NCBI GenBank assembly: GCA_014379815.1
Contig: JACMLA010000047.1
Span: 1-7,756 of the forward strand
DNA: 7,756 nucleotides
Source: Bryobacteraceae bacterium
GTDB taxonomy: Bacteria > Acidobacteriota > Terriglobia > Bryobacterales > Bryobacteraceae
Reading direction: 5' to 3'
The notes under the pieces are model-generated. The model saw only the letters and a program-made list of their open reading frames with translations, did no database searches and had not been told where the DNA came from. The stretch's first letter is position 1; the number at the start of each line of letters is the position of its first letter. This document shows, in pieces, positions 1 through 5,973 of the stretch. Position numbers and translations under genes: made by a program.

Positions 1-1704
1 AAAGACATTGTCCTGAAATCGATGCTGGACGAACTGGAGCGCTCGCGCAAGCTCAAGATTGAGGGTCTCGAGCCCCCGTACTTCGTGCAGTACACGCTCG
101 ACGATGCCCATAGCTTCTCTACCTCGGCTGCACTGGGCGCTACTTTGGGCACAAGTGAAAACCGATTTCGTGTACCGCGCGTCAGGGTGCGTGTTGGCGA
201 CCCGAGTTTCGACAACACGAACTATATTTTTAGTGATTTCGGAGGTAATTCCAGGTTCGATGCGGACCAGGCGCCCATCGACAACGATTACAGGATCCTG
301 CGCCGGAACTGGTGGCTGGCCACAGACAGGGCGTATAAGGGGGCGGTGGAATCGATCGCCCGGAAGCGTGCCGCACTGAAGAGTGTCATCCAGCAGGAAA
401 CGCTCCCGGATCTCTGGCCCGCGACTGCTGTCCAAAGATTGCGCCAGGCGGAAACACCTGGGTCCGATTCCGGGGAATGGGTGAATAAAGTTCGCAGCCT
501 CTCGGCCACGTTCGTGAAGTTTCCGGAGATTGTTTCCTCGGCTGTCAGCTTCACAAACACTCGTTCCACATACTACCTGGTAAATACGGAAGGCACCGTT
601 CTGAGGAGGCCTGAGCCTCTGGTTCACCTGCAGGCGACTGCGTCTACGTTCACACCGGACGGTATGACGGTTCGCGACACGCTCTCGATTCCGCGCATTG
701 AAACGGAGTCTCTCCCGGACCAGGCTGCTCTGACCAAACAGATAAGCGAAGTGGCTGAGAATGTCAGGGCACTGGCCCGGGCACCTCTCGGTGAACCCTA
801 TAGTGGGCCGGTGCTGTTTGAGGGGATTGCCGGGCCACAGTTGATAGCGGAGCTCCTTGCACCTAATCTCGTTCTCAGCCGGAAACCGGTTGGCGAGCCA
901 GGCAGATCGATGCCTTTTCTGCCGAGCGAACTGGAGAACCGGCTCGACTCGAGAGTCCTGCCGGAATTCATGGATCTGGTCGACGATCCTCTGAGGTCGG
1001 AGTGGAATGGTGCTGCTTTGCTGGGAGGGTTCGAAATCGACGAGGAAGGTGTGCTGGCGAAGCCTCTGACTGTGGTCGAGAAGGGACGGCTGAAGGCGTT
1101 TCTTCTGACGCGCCAGCCCGTCAGAGGTCAAAAGGCTTCCAACGGTCGCGCACGTTTGCCGGGTGCGTTCGGTGCCTGGCAGGCGAGTGTCAGCAACCTG
1201 TTCGTGAACTCCTCAGAAGCAGTGAAACAGGCAGACTTGCGACAACGATTTCTGAAGTTATTGACCGACCGCAACAAGCCATGGGGACTTATCGTGCGCA
1301 AGATGGACTTCCCGTCAGGCGCCGGCCAGGAAGAAGCGCGCAAGCTAATACTGGCAGCGCAGCAGGCGGGCCTTGTACGGCCGGTCAGCGCACCGGTTCT
1401 TGCCTATAAAGTCTTCCCCGACGGCCGGGAAGAATTGATCCGGGGGATCCGGTTTCGCGGCCTTGGGCTGCGCTCCCTGCGCGACATTGTCGCAGTGTCT
1501 GAAGAGAAGTACGTCTTGCATTACCTCAATAATGGCCTTCCGTTCGCTCTGCTCAGCGGAGGCGGATATGTTGCGCCAGCTTCCGTAGTGGGGCCCTCTT
1601 TGTTATTTGACGATCTGGAAGCGGAGCGTCCGCAGGATGATGTTCCGAAGCCGCCGGTAGTCCCGGCTCCTGACTTGCGGACCGCGTCGCGAACCGTTCG
1701 GTAG
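1..1704 (+). CDS. TldD/PmbA-like protein, 5' end outside the window
   Basis: The frame is open from base 1 to the TAG at 1702-1704 (567 codons visible). An ATG at 22 exists, but residues upstream of it (KDIVLKS) read into the conserved N-terminal block (LDELERS...PPYFVQYTLDD), so the true start probably lies before the window. The family is recognised from the N-terminal PYF and RVRVGD segments and from the C-terminal TldD/PmbA block around bases 960-1130 (DDP, then GGFEIDEEGV, then an ENG-like EKGRLKAFLLTR). TldD and PmbA (TldE) form a metalloprotease that matures peptides such as microcin B17; the role of divergent homologues is unknown. Where TldD has its HExxxH zinc motif, this protein shows FExxxG (VLFEGIAG, near bases 820-835). 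The catalytic metal site is therefore not evident, as in PmbA. The C-terminal tail is Pro-rich. It lies 6 bases before the Lpt permease gene, so the two are likely co-transcribed. The family call is fairly sure; the activity is not. Confidence 0.8.
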   Translation, partial: KDIVLKSMLDELERSRKLKIEGLEPPYFVQYTLDDAHSFSTSAALGATLGTSENRFRVPRVRVRVGDPSFDNTNYIFSDFGGNSRFDADQAPIDNDYRILRRNWWLATDRAYKGAVESIARKRAALKSVIQQETLPDLWPATAVQRLRQAETPGSDSGEWVNKVRSLSATFVKFPEIVSSAVSFTNTRSTYYLVNTEGTVLRRPEPLVHLQATASTFTPDGMTVRDTLSIPRIETESLPDQAALTKQISEVAENVRALARAPLGEPYSGPVLFEGIAGPQLIAELLAPNLVLSRKPVGEPGRSMPFLPSELENRLDSRVLPEFMDLVDDPLRSEWNGAALLGGFEIDEEGVLAKPLTVVEKGRLKAFLLTRQPVRGQKASNGRARLPGAFGAWQASVSNLFVNSSEAVKQADLRQRFLKLLTDRNKPWGLIVRKMDFPSGAGQEEARKLILAAQQAGLVRPVSAPVLAYKVFPDGREELIRGIRFRGLGLRSLRDIVAVSEEKYVLHYLNNGLPFALLSGGGYVAPASVVGPSLLFDDLEAERPQDDVPKPPVVPAPDLRTASRTVR

Positions 1705-1710
1705 AGATGC

Positions 1711-4062
1711 ATGCACGGCAGTAAATGGTTTGGCCTGCTTACCCGGACGGTGCTGCTTGAGATTGTCTCCAGCGCTTTTCTTGGGACCGTTCTCTTCACG
1801 TTCGTCGTATTCCTCGAAAGAGTCAGGCGGTTATTCGAACAGCTGGTACGAGGGTCCGCTCCACCCGAAGTGGTCGGGTCGCTGTTTGCTCTGCTGCTGC
1901 CTCCTGCGCTGACCTTCACCATTCCAGTGGGTGTTCTTGTAGGCACTCTGATCGCCCTGAGCCGGATGTCGGCGGATAGCGAAATTACAGCAATTCGGGC
2001 GAGTGGCATTTCCAGCAGAATCCTGTTGGTTCCGGTCCTGGCGTTCGGACTGATGGGGACACTGCTGACTGGAGCAGCTTCTACCTGGCTGACTCCCATG
2101 GCGACGCGTCAGTTTTATCGCCAGTTGAACCGCATAGCAGCAGCGGAGTTGACCGCTGAGATCCAGCCCCGGGTATTCGAAGAGCAATTCCCGAACAAAA
2201 TCATTTACGTCGGCGATATGATCCCCGGCAATATAGTCCGGTGGCGGAATGTGTTTCTCGCAGACCTGACTCCACCGGCTGAGCGCAAAAACGCAGGGGG
2301 AGAAGCGGGAGATACCCCGAGCATTACGATCGCCCAGGAAGCCATCGCTACCCCGGATCTAGAACACAATCGCATTCAGCTGACTCTGGTCAATGGAAGC
2401 ACGCATGTCTCCGGCAAGGAGTATCTGCAGTACTACAACACGTCGTTTCCCGCAGGAGACCAGGTTCTGGATGCCGGTACGCGTGTCGAGCTGAAACCAC
2501 GCACGGCGTTCCTGAGTATGGATATGGGCCCTTTGTGGAAAGCGGCGCAGACCTGGCCCAATCCCAAAGAGCGGGTCGAAGCGCAAATCGAATTGCATCA
2601 GCGTCTCGCGCTACCCATCGCGTGTCTGTTGCTGGCTCTTCTGGCGGTGCCACTCGGTGTTTCTTCGCGGAAAGGGGGGAAGTCGGGGGCGTTCGTTCTT
2701 ACTGTCGGGATCGCGTTTTTGTACTACATGGGCCTGATTACCCTGATAGGTCTTGCGCGACAGGGCACATTACCCCCGCACATCGCCCTCTGGATACCCA
2801 ATGCCCTGCTGCTGCTGATCGGACTGGTCTCGAATTCGCGTCTCGAGAAACCTGGCGACCATGACCTGCCTGGCGCGATCCGCGGAGCACTATTCTCGTG
2901 GTTTGGGCGAATCCGCGGCACTCTTCCCCAGACAGGGCCGTCGATTGGAAGAGGTCTCCCGCTGGGTCCGGGAATCCTCGATAACTATATCCTTAGCGGA
3001 TTTCTGTTTTACTTCCTGCTTTTGCTGATCAGTTTCGTGGCGATCACGCATGTGTACACGTTCTTCGAGCTGCTCAGCGACATTCTCCGCAACAGCATTC
3101 CCATGCCTCTGGTAGCCCGGTATCTGTTTTTCCTGACGCCGAAGCTGATTTACGACTTCACACCGGTTAGCGTACTTGTAGCAGTGCTGGTGACCTTTGG
3201 GATTCTGACGCGAAACAATGAAGTCACCGCGATGAAGGCGTGCGGCGTCAGCCTGTATCGTCTGGCGGTGCCGGTCCTGATCGCAAGCTCCGGACTCAGT
3301 CTGTTCCTGTTCGGATTCGATCATTACATTGTTCCGGATGCCAACCGAACGCAGGACGCAATCCGCAATCAGATCAAGGGCAAGCCGGTGCAAACGTATT
3401 TGCGGCCCGACCGCAAGTGGATTTTTGGGGAAGGATCTCGCATTTACTATTACAAGTACTTCGATCCGTCGGAGAACGTAATGGCAGATGCAAACGTGTA
3501 CGAACTGGACCCGAAAACATTTCGCCTGACCCGGCACATCTCGGCTGAGAGGGCGCGGTGGGAGCCAGCGTTGCAGACATGGGTCTTTCAAAACGGCTGG
3601 AAGCGCGAGTTCCGCAACAGCAGTGAAAGTGGGTTCGTTTCGTTTAAGGGCACAATCGCTACGTATCCGGAGTTAAACGAACCACCAACGTACTTCCTGA
3701 AAGAAGTGAAGCAGGACAAGCAGATGAATTTCACCGAGCTAGCCGCGTATATTCGCGAATTACAGCAAAGTGGCTTCGACACCATCCGTCTGCGCGTGCA
3801 GTATCACAAGAAGTTTGCCGTTCCATTATTCGCGGTGATCATGGCTTTGATCTCGGTTCCATTCGCATTCCTCTCCGCGCATCGGGGAGCGATGGCGGGC
3901 ATTGGCGTCAGCTTTGGAATCGGAATCGCGTACCTGGTCATCAGCCAGCTGTTCGAGCAGGTGGGTAATGTGAACCAGCTTCCAGCTACGCTGGCAGCGT
4001 GGTCGCCAGATGCTGTGTTTACTCTGACGGGACTCTATTTTCTTGCCCGGATGCGGACTTGA
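1711..4062 (+). CDS. lptFG: Fused LptF-LptG lipopolysaccharide export permease
   Basis: This is a 783-residue inner-membrane protein with two successive YjgP/YjgQ (LptF/LptG) modules. In the first (about residues 8-378), hydrophobic segments lie near 13-36, 57-83, 103-125, 300-318, 327-348 and 356-374, with a periplasmic beta-rich domain near 130-295. The second module (about 420-783) repeats the plan: segments near 424-452, 470-500, 515-538, 701-721, 727-748 and 758-780, with the soluble domain near 540-695. Each module has the cytoplasmic coupling-helix motif after its second segment (SEITAIRASG at 90-99, NEVTAMKACG at 503-512), the expected contact for the LptB ATPase. Family members are normally about 360 residues and act as an LptF/LptG pair that extracts LPS and passes it to LptC/LptA. 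Here one chain could supply both halves. An ATG at 1707 is in another frame and stops at once, so 1711 is taken; its ribosome site is weak, suggesting coupling to the upstream gene. lptB, lptC and lptA are not in view. Confidence 0.93.
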   Translation: MHGSKWFGLLTRTVLLEIVSSAFLGTVLFTFVVFLERVRRLFEQLVRGSAPPEVVGSLFALLLPPALTFTIPVGVLVGTLIALSRMSADSEITAIRASGISSRILLVPVLAFGLMGTLLTGAASTWLTPMATRQFYRQLNRIAAAELTAEIQPRVFEEQFPNKIIYVGDMIPGNIVRWRNVFLADLTPPAERKNAGGEAGDTPSITIAQEAIATPDLEHNRIQLTLVNGSTHVSGKEYLQYYNTSFPAGDQVLDAGTRVELKPRTAFLSMDMGPLWKAAQTWPNPKERVEAQIELHQRLALPIACLLLALLAVPLGVSSRKGGKSGAFVLTVGIAFLYYMGLITLIGLARQGTLPPHIALWIPNALLLLIGLVSNSRLEKPGDHDLPGAIRGALFSWFGRIRGTLPQTGPSIGRGLPLGPGILDNYILSGFLFYFLLLLISFVAITHVYTFFELLSDILRNSIPMPLVARYLFFLTPKLIYDFTPVSVLVAVLVTFGILTRNNEVTAMKACGVSLYRLAVPVLIASSGLSLFLFGFDHYIVPDANRTQDAIRNQIKGKPVQTYLRPDRKWIFGEGSRIYYYKYFDPSENVMADANVYELDPKTFRLTRHISAERARWEPALQTWVFQNGWKREFRNSSESGFVSFKGTIATYPELNEPPTYFLKEVKQDKQMNFTELAAYIRELQQSGFDTIRLRVQYHKKFAVPLFAVIMALISVPFAFLSAHRGAMAGIGVSFGIGIAYLVISQLFEQVGNVNQLPATLAAWSPDAVFTLTGLYFLARMRT

Positions 4063-4066
4063 CGAA

Positions 4067-4086
4067 GCGAGTGTCAGGCGCCTCGC
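4067..4086 (+). terminator. Weak hairpin after the Lpt permease gene
   Basis: A 5-bp stem (GCGAG at 4067-4071, CTCGC at 4082-4086) with a 10-base loop starts 4 bases after the permease stop codon. No U-run follows, only TTGATTT at 4094-4100. It is weak as an intrinsic terminator but lies where one transcript should end before the promoter at 4124. Confidence 0.2.
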
Positions 4087-4123
4087 ATACATGTTGATTT
4101 GGCTGTCGTTACCGGCTCAGCGC

Positions 4124-4152
4124 TTGACTTTCGAAGGGCTATACTCTATTGT
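4124..4152 (+). promoter_or_regulatory. Sigma70-type promoter for the kinase-STAS pair
   Basis: A -35-like TTGACT (4124-4129, 5 of 6 consensus bases) is separated by exactly 17 bases from a -10-like TATTGT (4147-4152, 4 of 6). Transcription would begin near 4158-4160, giving a leader of about 35 bases to the ATG at 4194. This also argues against the TTG at 4164 as the translation start. An alternative -10-like TATACT at 4140-4145 sits only 10 bases after the same -35 box and does not fit it. Confidence 0.5.
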
Positions 4153-4193
4153 GAACATTCGACTTGGCTGTAGTCAGGCCGCTTTCTCCATCT

Positions 4194-4667
4194 ATGGCTG
4201 AGAACCAGAGCGACCCGTCCCGCAATGTCGGTGCAGAGCTTGAATCCACCCTCGAAAGCGTCGACGAAGCCGAAGAGCTGGTGTTGAAGCTGGCTGTGGA
4301 ATCAGGGTTCGCTGAAGACGATCTCCATAAGCTTGGGATGGCGGTGCGGGAGGCGATGGTAAATGCTGTCGTCCACGGCAACCGGTACAACCTGAAGAAG
4401 AAAGTACACTTTTCCGTCGGAGTGCCAGCCGGCGAGGATAGCATCGAAATCACGATTATTGACGAGGGGGAAGGGTTCGAGCAGCTGGAGTTGCCGGACC
4501 CGCTCGCCGAAGAAAACCTGCTTCGGCAGTCCGGCCGCGGGTTGTTGCTGATCCAGGCATTTGTGGATCAGTTCAGCATGCGAAGGGCTGACCCGCCGCT
4601 GGGTACTGAAGTCAAACTCGTAGTGAAGAAAACCAGAGAGTCGCAGGCAGGAGGAAGTACGCAATGA
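4194..4667 (+). CDS. RsbW/SpoIIAB-type serine kinase, anti-sigma regulator
   Basis: This 157-residue cytoplasmic protein has a GHKL (HATPase_c_2) fold. The N box is complete, with E53, N57 and H61 in the segment REAMVNAVVHGN. The G1 box is DEGEGF at 90-95 and the G2 box is GRGLLLI at 114-120. In known members (RsbW, SpoIIAB) the protein binds a sigma factor, or phosphorylates a STAS antagonist on serine using ATP; E53 corresponds to the catalytic base. All ATP-binding motifs look intact, so an active kinase is inferred. The frame continues upstream to a TTG at 4164, but that is almost at the predicted transcription start, so the ATG at 4194 is preferred; neither has a strong ribosome site. 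The gene overlaps the STAS gene by 4 bases (ATGA at 4664), so the pair is probably translationally coupled as kinase and substrate. The target sigma factor is not encoded here and cannot be named. Confidence 0.88.
   Translation: MAENQSDPSRNVGAELESTLESVDEAEELVLKLAVESGFAEDDLHKLGMAVREAMVNAVVHGNRYNLKKKVHFSVGVPAGEDSIEITIIDEGEGFEQLELPDPLAEENLLRQSGRGLLLIQAFVDQFSMRRADPPLGTEVKLVVKKTRESQAGGSTQ
4649..4655 (+). promoter_or_regulatory. Strong ribosome binding site of the STAS gene
   Basis: AGGAGGA lies 8 bases before the ATG at 4664, inside the end of the kinase gene. It fixes the STAS start and suggests the antagonist is translated more strongly than the kinase, whose own start has no clear site. Confidence 0.8.
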
Positions 4668-5008
4668 GTGTGAAACTGACAAATCGGCAGGTGGGTGATG
4701 TGACCGTGATCGATGCGAACGGACGCATCACGCTGGGAGAAGGATCCAGCACCTTCCGCGACAGCATCAAGGACTTAACGGCCCGAGGCAACAAAAAGCT
4801 TCTGTTGAATCTTGGCGACGTAACGTACATTGACAGCTCGGGGATTGGCGAGTTGGTTTCCGGGTTTACGAGCGTGACGAATCAGGACGGACAACTGAAG
4901 CTTCTGAACCTGAGCAAGCGCGTCAAAGATTTGCTCCAGATCACAAAGCTCTACACCGTGTTCGAAGTCTTCGACGACGAAGCTGCCGCTGTTCGCAGTT
5001 TCTCCTAA
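4664..5008 (+). CDS. STAS-domain anti-sigma factor antagonist
   Basis: This is a 114-residue single-domain protein of SpoIIAA/RsbV type and usual family length. The N-terminal strand block (DVTVIDANGRITLGEG, 12-27) precedes a core with the phosphorylation motif at residues 55-62 (YIDSSGIG). Its DSSG serines (58-59) match the site phosphorylated in SpoIIAA. The following segment (LKLLNLSKRVKDLLQITKL, about 78-97) is the usual end of the fold. In the known partner switch the unphosphorylated antagonist binds the kinase and frees its target, and a PP2C phosphatase resets it; no such phosphatase gene is in the window. The start follows a strong ribosome site and overlaps the kinase stop codon. 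The final codons (Ser-Phe-Ser-stop) form the first copy of a 19-bp tandem repeat running into the downstream gap, so the last few residues may have been altered by that duplication. Confidence 0.92.
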   Translation: MSVKLTNRQVGDVTVIDANGRITLGEGSSTFRDSIKDLTARGNKKLLLNLGDVTYIDSSGIGELVSGFTSVTNQDGQLKLLNLSKRVKDLLQITKLYTVFEVFDDEAAAVRSFS

Positions 5009-5053
5009 AGTCCGGAGTTTCTCCTAAAGCCCGGAGTTTCTCCTAAAGCCTGC
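4997..5053 (+). repeat. 19-bp tandem repeat, three copies plus a decayed fourth
   Basis: Units lie at 4997-5015, 5016-5034 and 5035-5053, with consensus AGTTTCTCCTAAAGYCCGG. Units 1 and 2 differ at one position; unit 3 differs from unit 2 at two. A decayed fourth copy starts at 5054 (AGCTTCTCC) and then diverges. Unit 1 overlaps the last three codons and the TAA stop of the STAS gene, so the stop is copied downstream; since 19 is not a multiple of 3, the copied TAAs fall in other frames. The unit junctions contain GGAGTTTCTCC, a 4-bp stem with a 3-base loop, at 5014-5024 and 5033-5043. Replication slippage is the simplest origin; any function is unknown. Confidence 0.9.
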
Positions 5054-5080
5054 AGCTTCTCCCGGATCCTCAGTCTCACC

Positions 5081-5089
5081 TGCTATAAG
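5081..5089 (+). promoter_or_regulatory. Extended -10-like element before the response regulator
   Basis: TGCTATAAG fits the extended -10 pattern (TG, one base, then TATAAG, which matches 5 of 6 consensus bases). No recognisable -35 box lies 16-18 bases upstream. If active, it would start transcription near 5096 and give the response regulator a leader of about 150 bases containing the inverted repeat at 5125-5147. It overlaps the hairpin at 5089-5115, so both cannot work independently. Confidence 0.3.
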
Positions 5090-5115
5090 AGGCTGCTGCC
5101 AGATGCGGCAGCCTC
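5089..5115 (+). terminator. Strong hairpin, possible transcript end of the STAS operon
   Basis: GAGGCTGCTGC (5089-5099) and GCGGCAGCCTC (5105-5115) form an 11-bp stem with one G-U pair and a 5-base loop (CAGAT). It sits about 80 bases after the STAS stop codon. AATGGTTG follows rather than a U-run, so it is not a classical intrinsic terminator. It could mark the 3' end of the kinase-STAS message or stabilise it. The stem is read directly; the role is inferred. Confidence 0.45.
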
Positions 5116-5124
5116 AATGGTTGC

Positions 5125-5147
5125 CACACGTGCCCAACAAACGTGTG
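5125..5147. repeat. Perfect 7-bp inverted repeat, possible operator
   Basis: CACACGT (5125-5131) and ACGTGTG (5141-5147) are exact reverse complements with 9 bases between them, giving arm centres 16 bases apart. The site lies 100 bases before the response regulator start. It could be a second RNA hairpin, or a binding site for a dimeric regulator, possibly that LuxR-type protein itself. No T-run follows, so a terminator role is less likely. Confidence 0.4.
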
Positions 5148-5246
5148 AGAATTTCTTACAAATTTCCAACTACCATCCTGAGCGCTTAGGTCCGCGCGCA
5201 GGTTGCCATGGAGCACCGCGCGTTGCTGTACCGCGCCGGGAGCGCT

Positions 5247-5897
5247 ATGGAATCGGAAATGTCTCTTCTGATCGCTGACGAACTGGGACTCGTTCGCGAC
5301 GGTATTGCCCACATATGTCAGGCGGCTGGCTGGTCCCGGAGAATCTATACCTGCGCCGATGGACCAGCTGCGCTGGATATCGTGGCCATGCAGCGACCCT
5401 CCATGCTGCTGATTGACTTTCAGTTGCCCAAGATCTTCAGCCTCGAGCTGGTGAAGCAGCTCCGTGAGTGCGGAGCTGGAGCCCGAATCCTGGTTATGGC
5501 AGCCAAAGGGGACCGCAAACTGGCGCTGGAGACACTGCGCAGCGGAGCTAACGGATTCTTCCTGAAGGCGTCGTCCGGAGCGGATCTGATCGAAGCTCTC
5601 AACCGCGTCCAGATCGGAAGTTTGTATGTCTCGCCTTCGCTGGAGTTTGAGAAGGTCTTCACGAATTCGGGTCGTGAGTCTTCCACGTCGGATCCGGTGG
5701 AACAGCTGAGTTCCCGCGAGTATCAGGTTTTTCAGCTGCTGGTGGACGGCATCCGCGCAAAAGACATCGCGGCCCGGCTCAGTTTGAGTCCGAAAACGGT
5801 TGATACGTACAGGGCGAGTCTCATGCGCAAGCTGGAAATCTATGACCTGGCAAGTCTGGTCAAGTTTGCGATTCAGCGCGAGATGATCACCGCCTGA
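5247..5897 (+). CDS. LuxR/NarL-family response regulator with atypical receiver
   Basis: This 216-residue protein has a receiver domain (about residues 4-125) and a C-terminal LuxR-type helix-turn-helix (about 150-216: LSSREYQVFQLLVDG, then AKDIAARLSLSPKTVDTYR), so it is a DNA-binding transcription regulator. In the receiver, the acidic pair (D11, E12), the phosphoacceptor Asp (D57, in LLIDFQLP) and the Lys (K107, in FFLKAS) are present. The conserved Thr/Ser after strand 4 is Ala (A85, in ILVMAAK), which suggests altered or phosphorylation-independent switching. Three in-frame ATGs are possible: 5208, 5247 and 5259. The receiver fold begins just after 5259, and GGGAG lies 4 bases before 5247, so 5247 is preferred; the start at 5208 would add 13 residues with no receiver similarity. 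No histidine kinase gene is adjacent, so its partner is unknown. Confidence 0.87.
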   Translation: MESEMSLLIADELGLVRDGIAHICQAAGWSRRIYTCADGPAALDIVAMQRPSMLLIDFQLPKIFSLELVKQLRECGAGARILVMAAKGDRKLALETLRSGANGFFLKASSGADLIEALNRVQIGSLYVSPSLEFEKVFTNSGRESSTSDPVEQLSSREYQVFQLLVDGIRAKDIAARLSLSPKTVDTYRASLMRKLEIYDLASLVKFAIQREMITA

Positions 5898-5905
5898 ACC
5901 GGTGA
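5887..5905 (+). other. Small hairpin over the response regulator stop codon
   Basis: TCACCG (5887-5892) and CGGTGA (5900-5905) form a perfect 6-bp stem around a 7-base loop that contains most of the stop region (TGA at 5895-5897). No U-run follows. A separate 10-bp palindrome, GCTTCGAAGC, lies at 5912-5921. Either may be a weak transcript end before coaD, but neither is convincing alone. Confidence 0.25.
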
Positions 5906-5940
5906 AGTAAGGCTTCGAAGCTGGTAATACTGAGAGCGGC

Positions 5941-5949
5941 TGTTACACT
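5941..5949 (+). promoter_or_regulatory. Weak extended -10-like element before coaD
   Basis: TGTTACACT fits an extended -10 pattern (TG, one base, then TACACT, 4 of 6 matches) 25 bases before the coaD start. No -35 box is recognisable at the right distance. The 76-base gap makes some promoter here plausible, but this one is tentative. Confidence 0.22.
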
Positions 5950-5973
5950 CAGAGAAACCATCAGGAGCCGACC

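Noticed and set aside
1521..2099. 192-codon open frame on the minus strand across the gene junction
   Set aside because: It overlaps two well-supported plus-strand genes and its Ser/Arg/Thr-rich translation shows no family motif.
2890..3591. 233-codon open frame on the minus strand
   Set aside because: It lies wholly inside the second permease module, which has clear family motifs on the plus strand. Its translation is Gln/Arg/His-rich with no recognisable domain, as expected of an antisense shadow.
4140..4145. TATACT as the -10 box of the kinase promoter
   Set aside because: It is only 10 bases from the TTGACT -35 box; TATTGT at 4147 has the ideal 17-base spacing.
4164..4193. TTG at 4164 as an earlier start for the kinase
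   Set aside because: It lies only about 5 bases after the predicted transcription start and adds ten residues with no family similarity; the ATG at 4194 fits better.
4997..5053. Tandem repeat as a CRISPR array
   Set aside because: The units are directly adjacent with no spacers and are only 19 bp long.
5076..5312. 78-codon minus-strand frame in the gap before the response regulator
   Set aside because: It overlaps the hairpins and the start of the regulator gene, has no clear ribosome site and matches no family I know.
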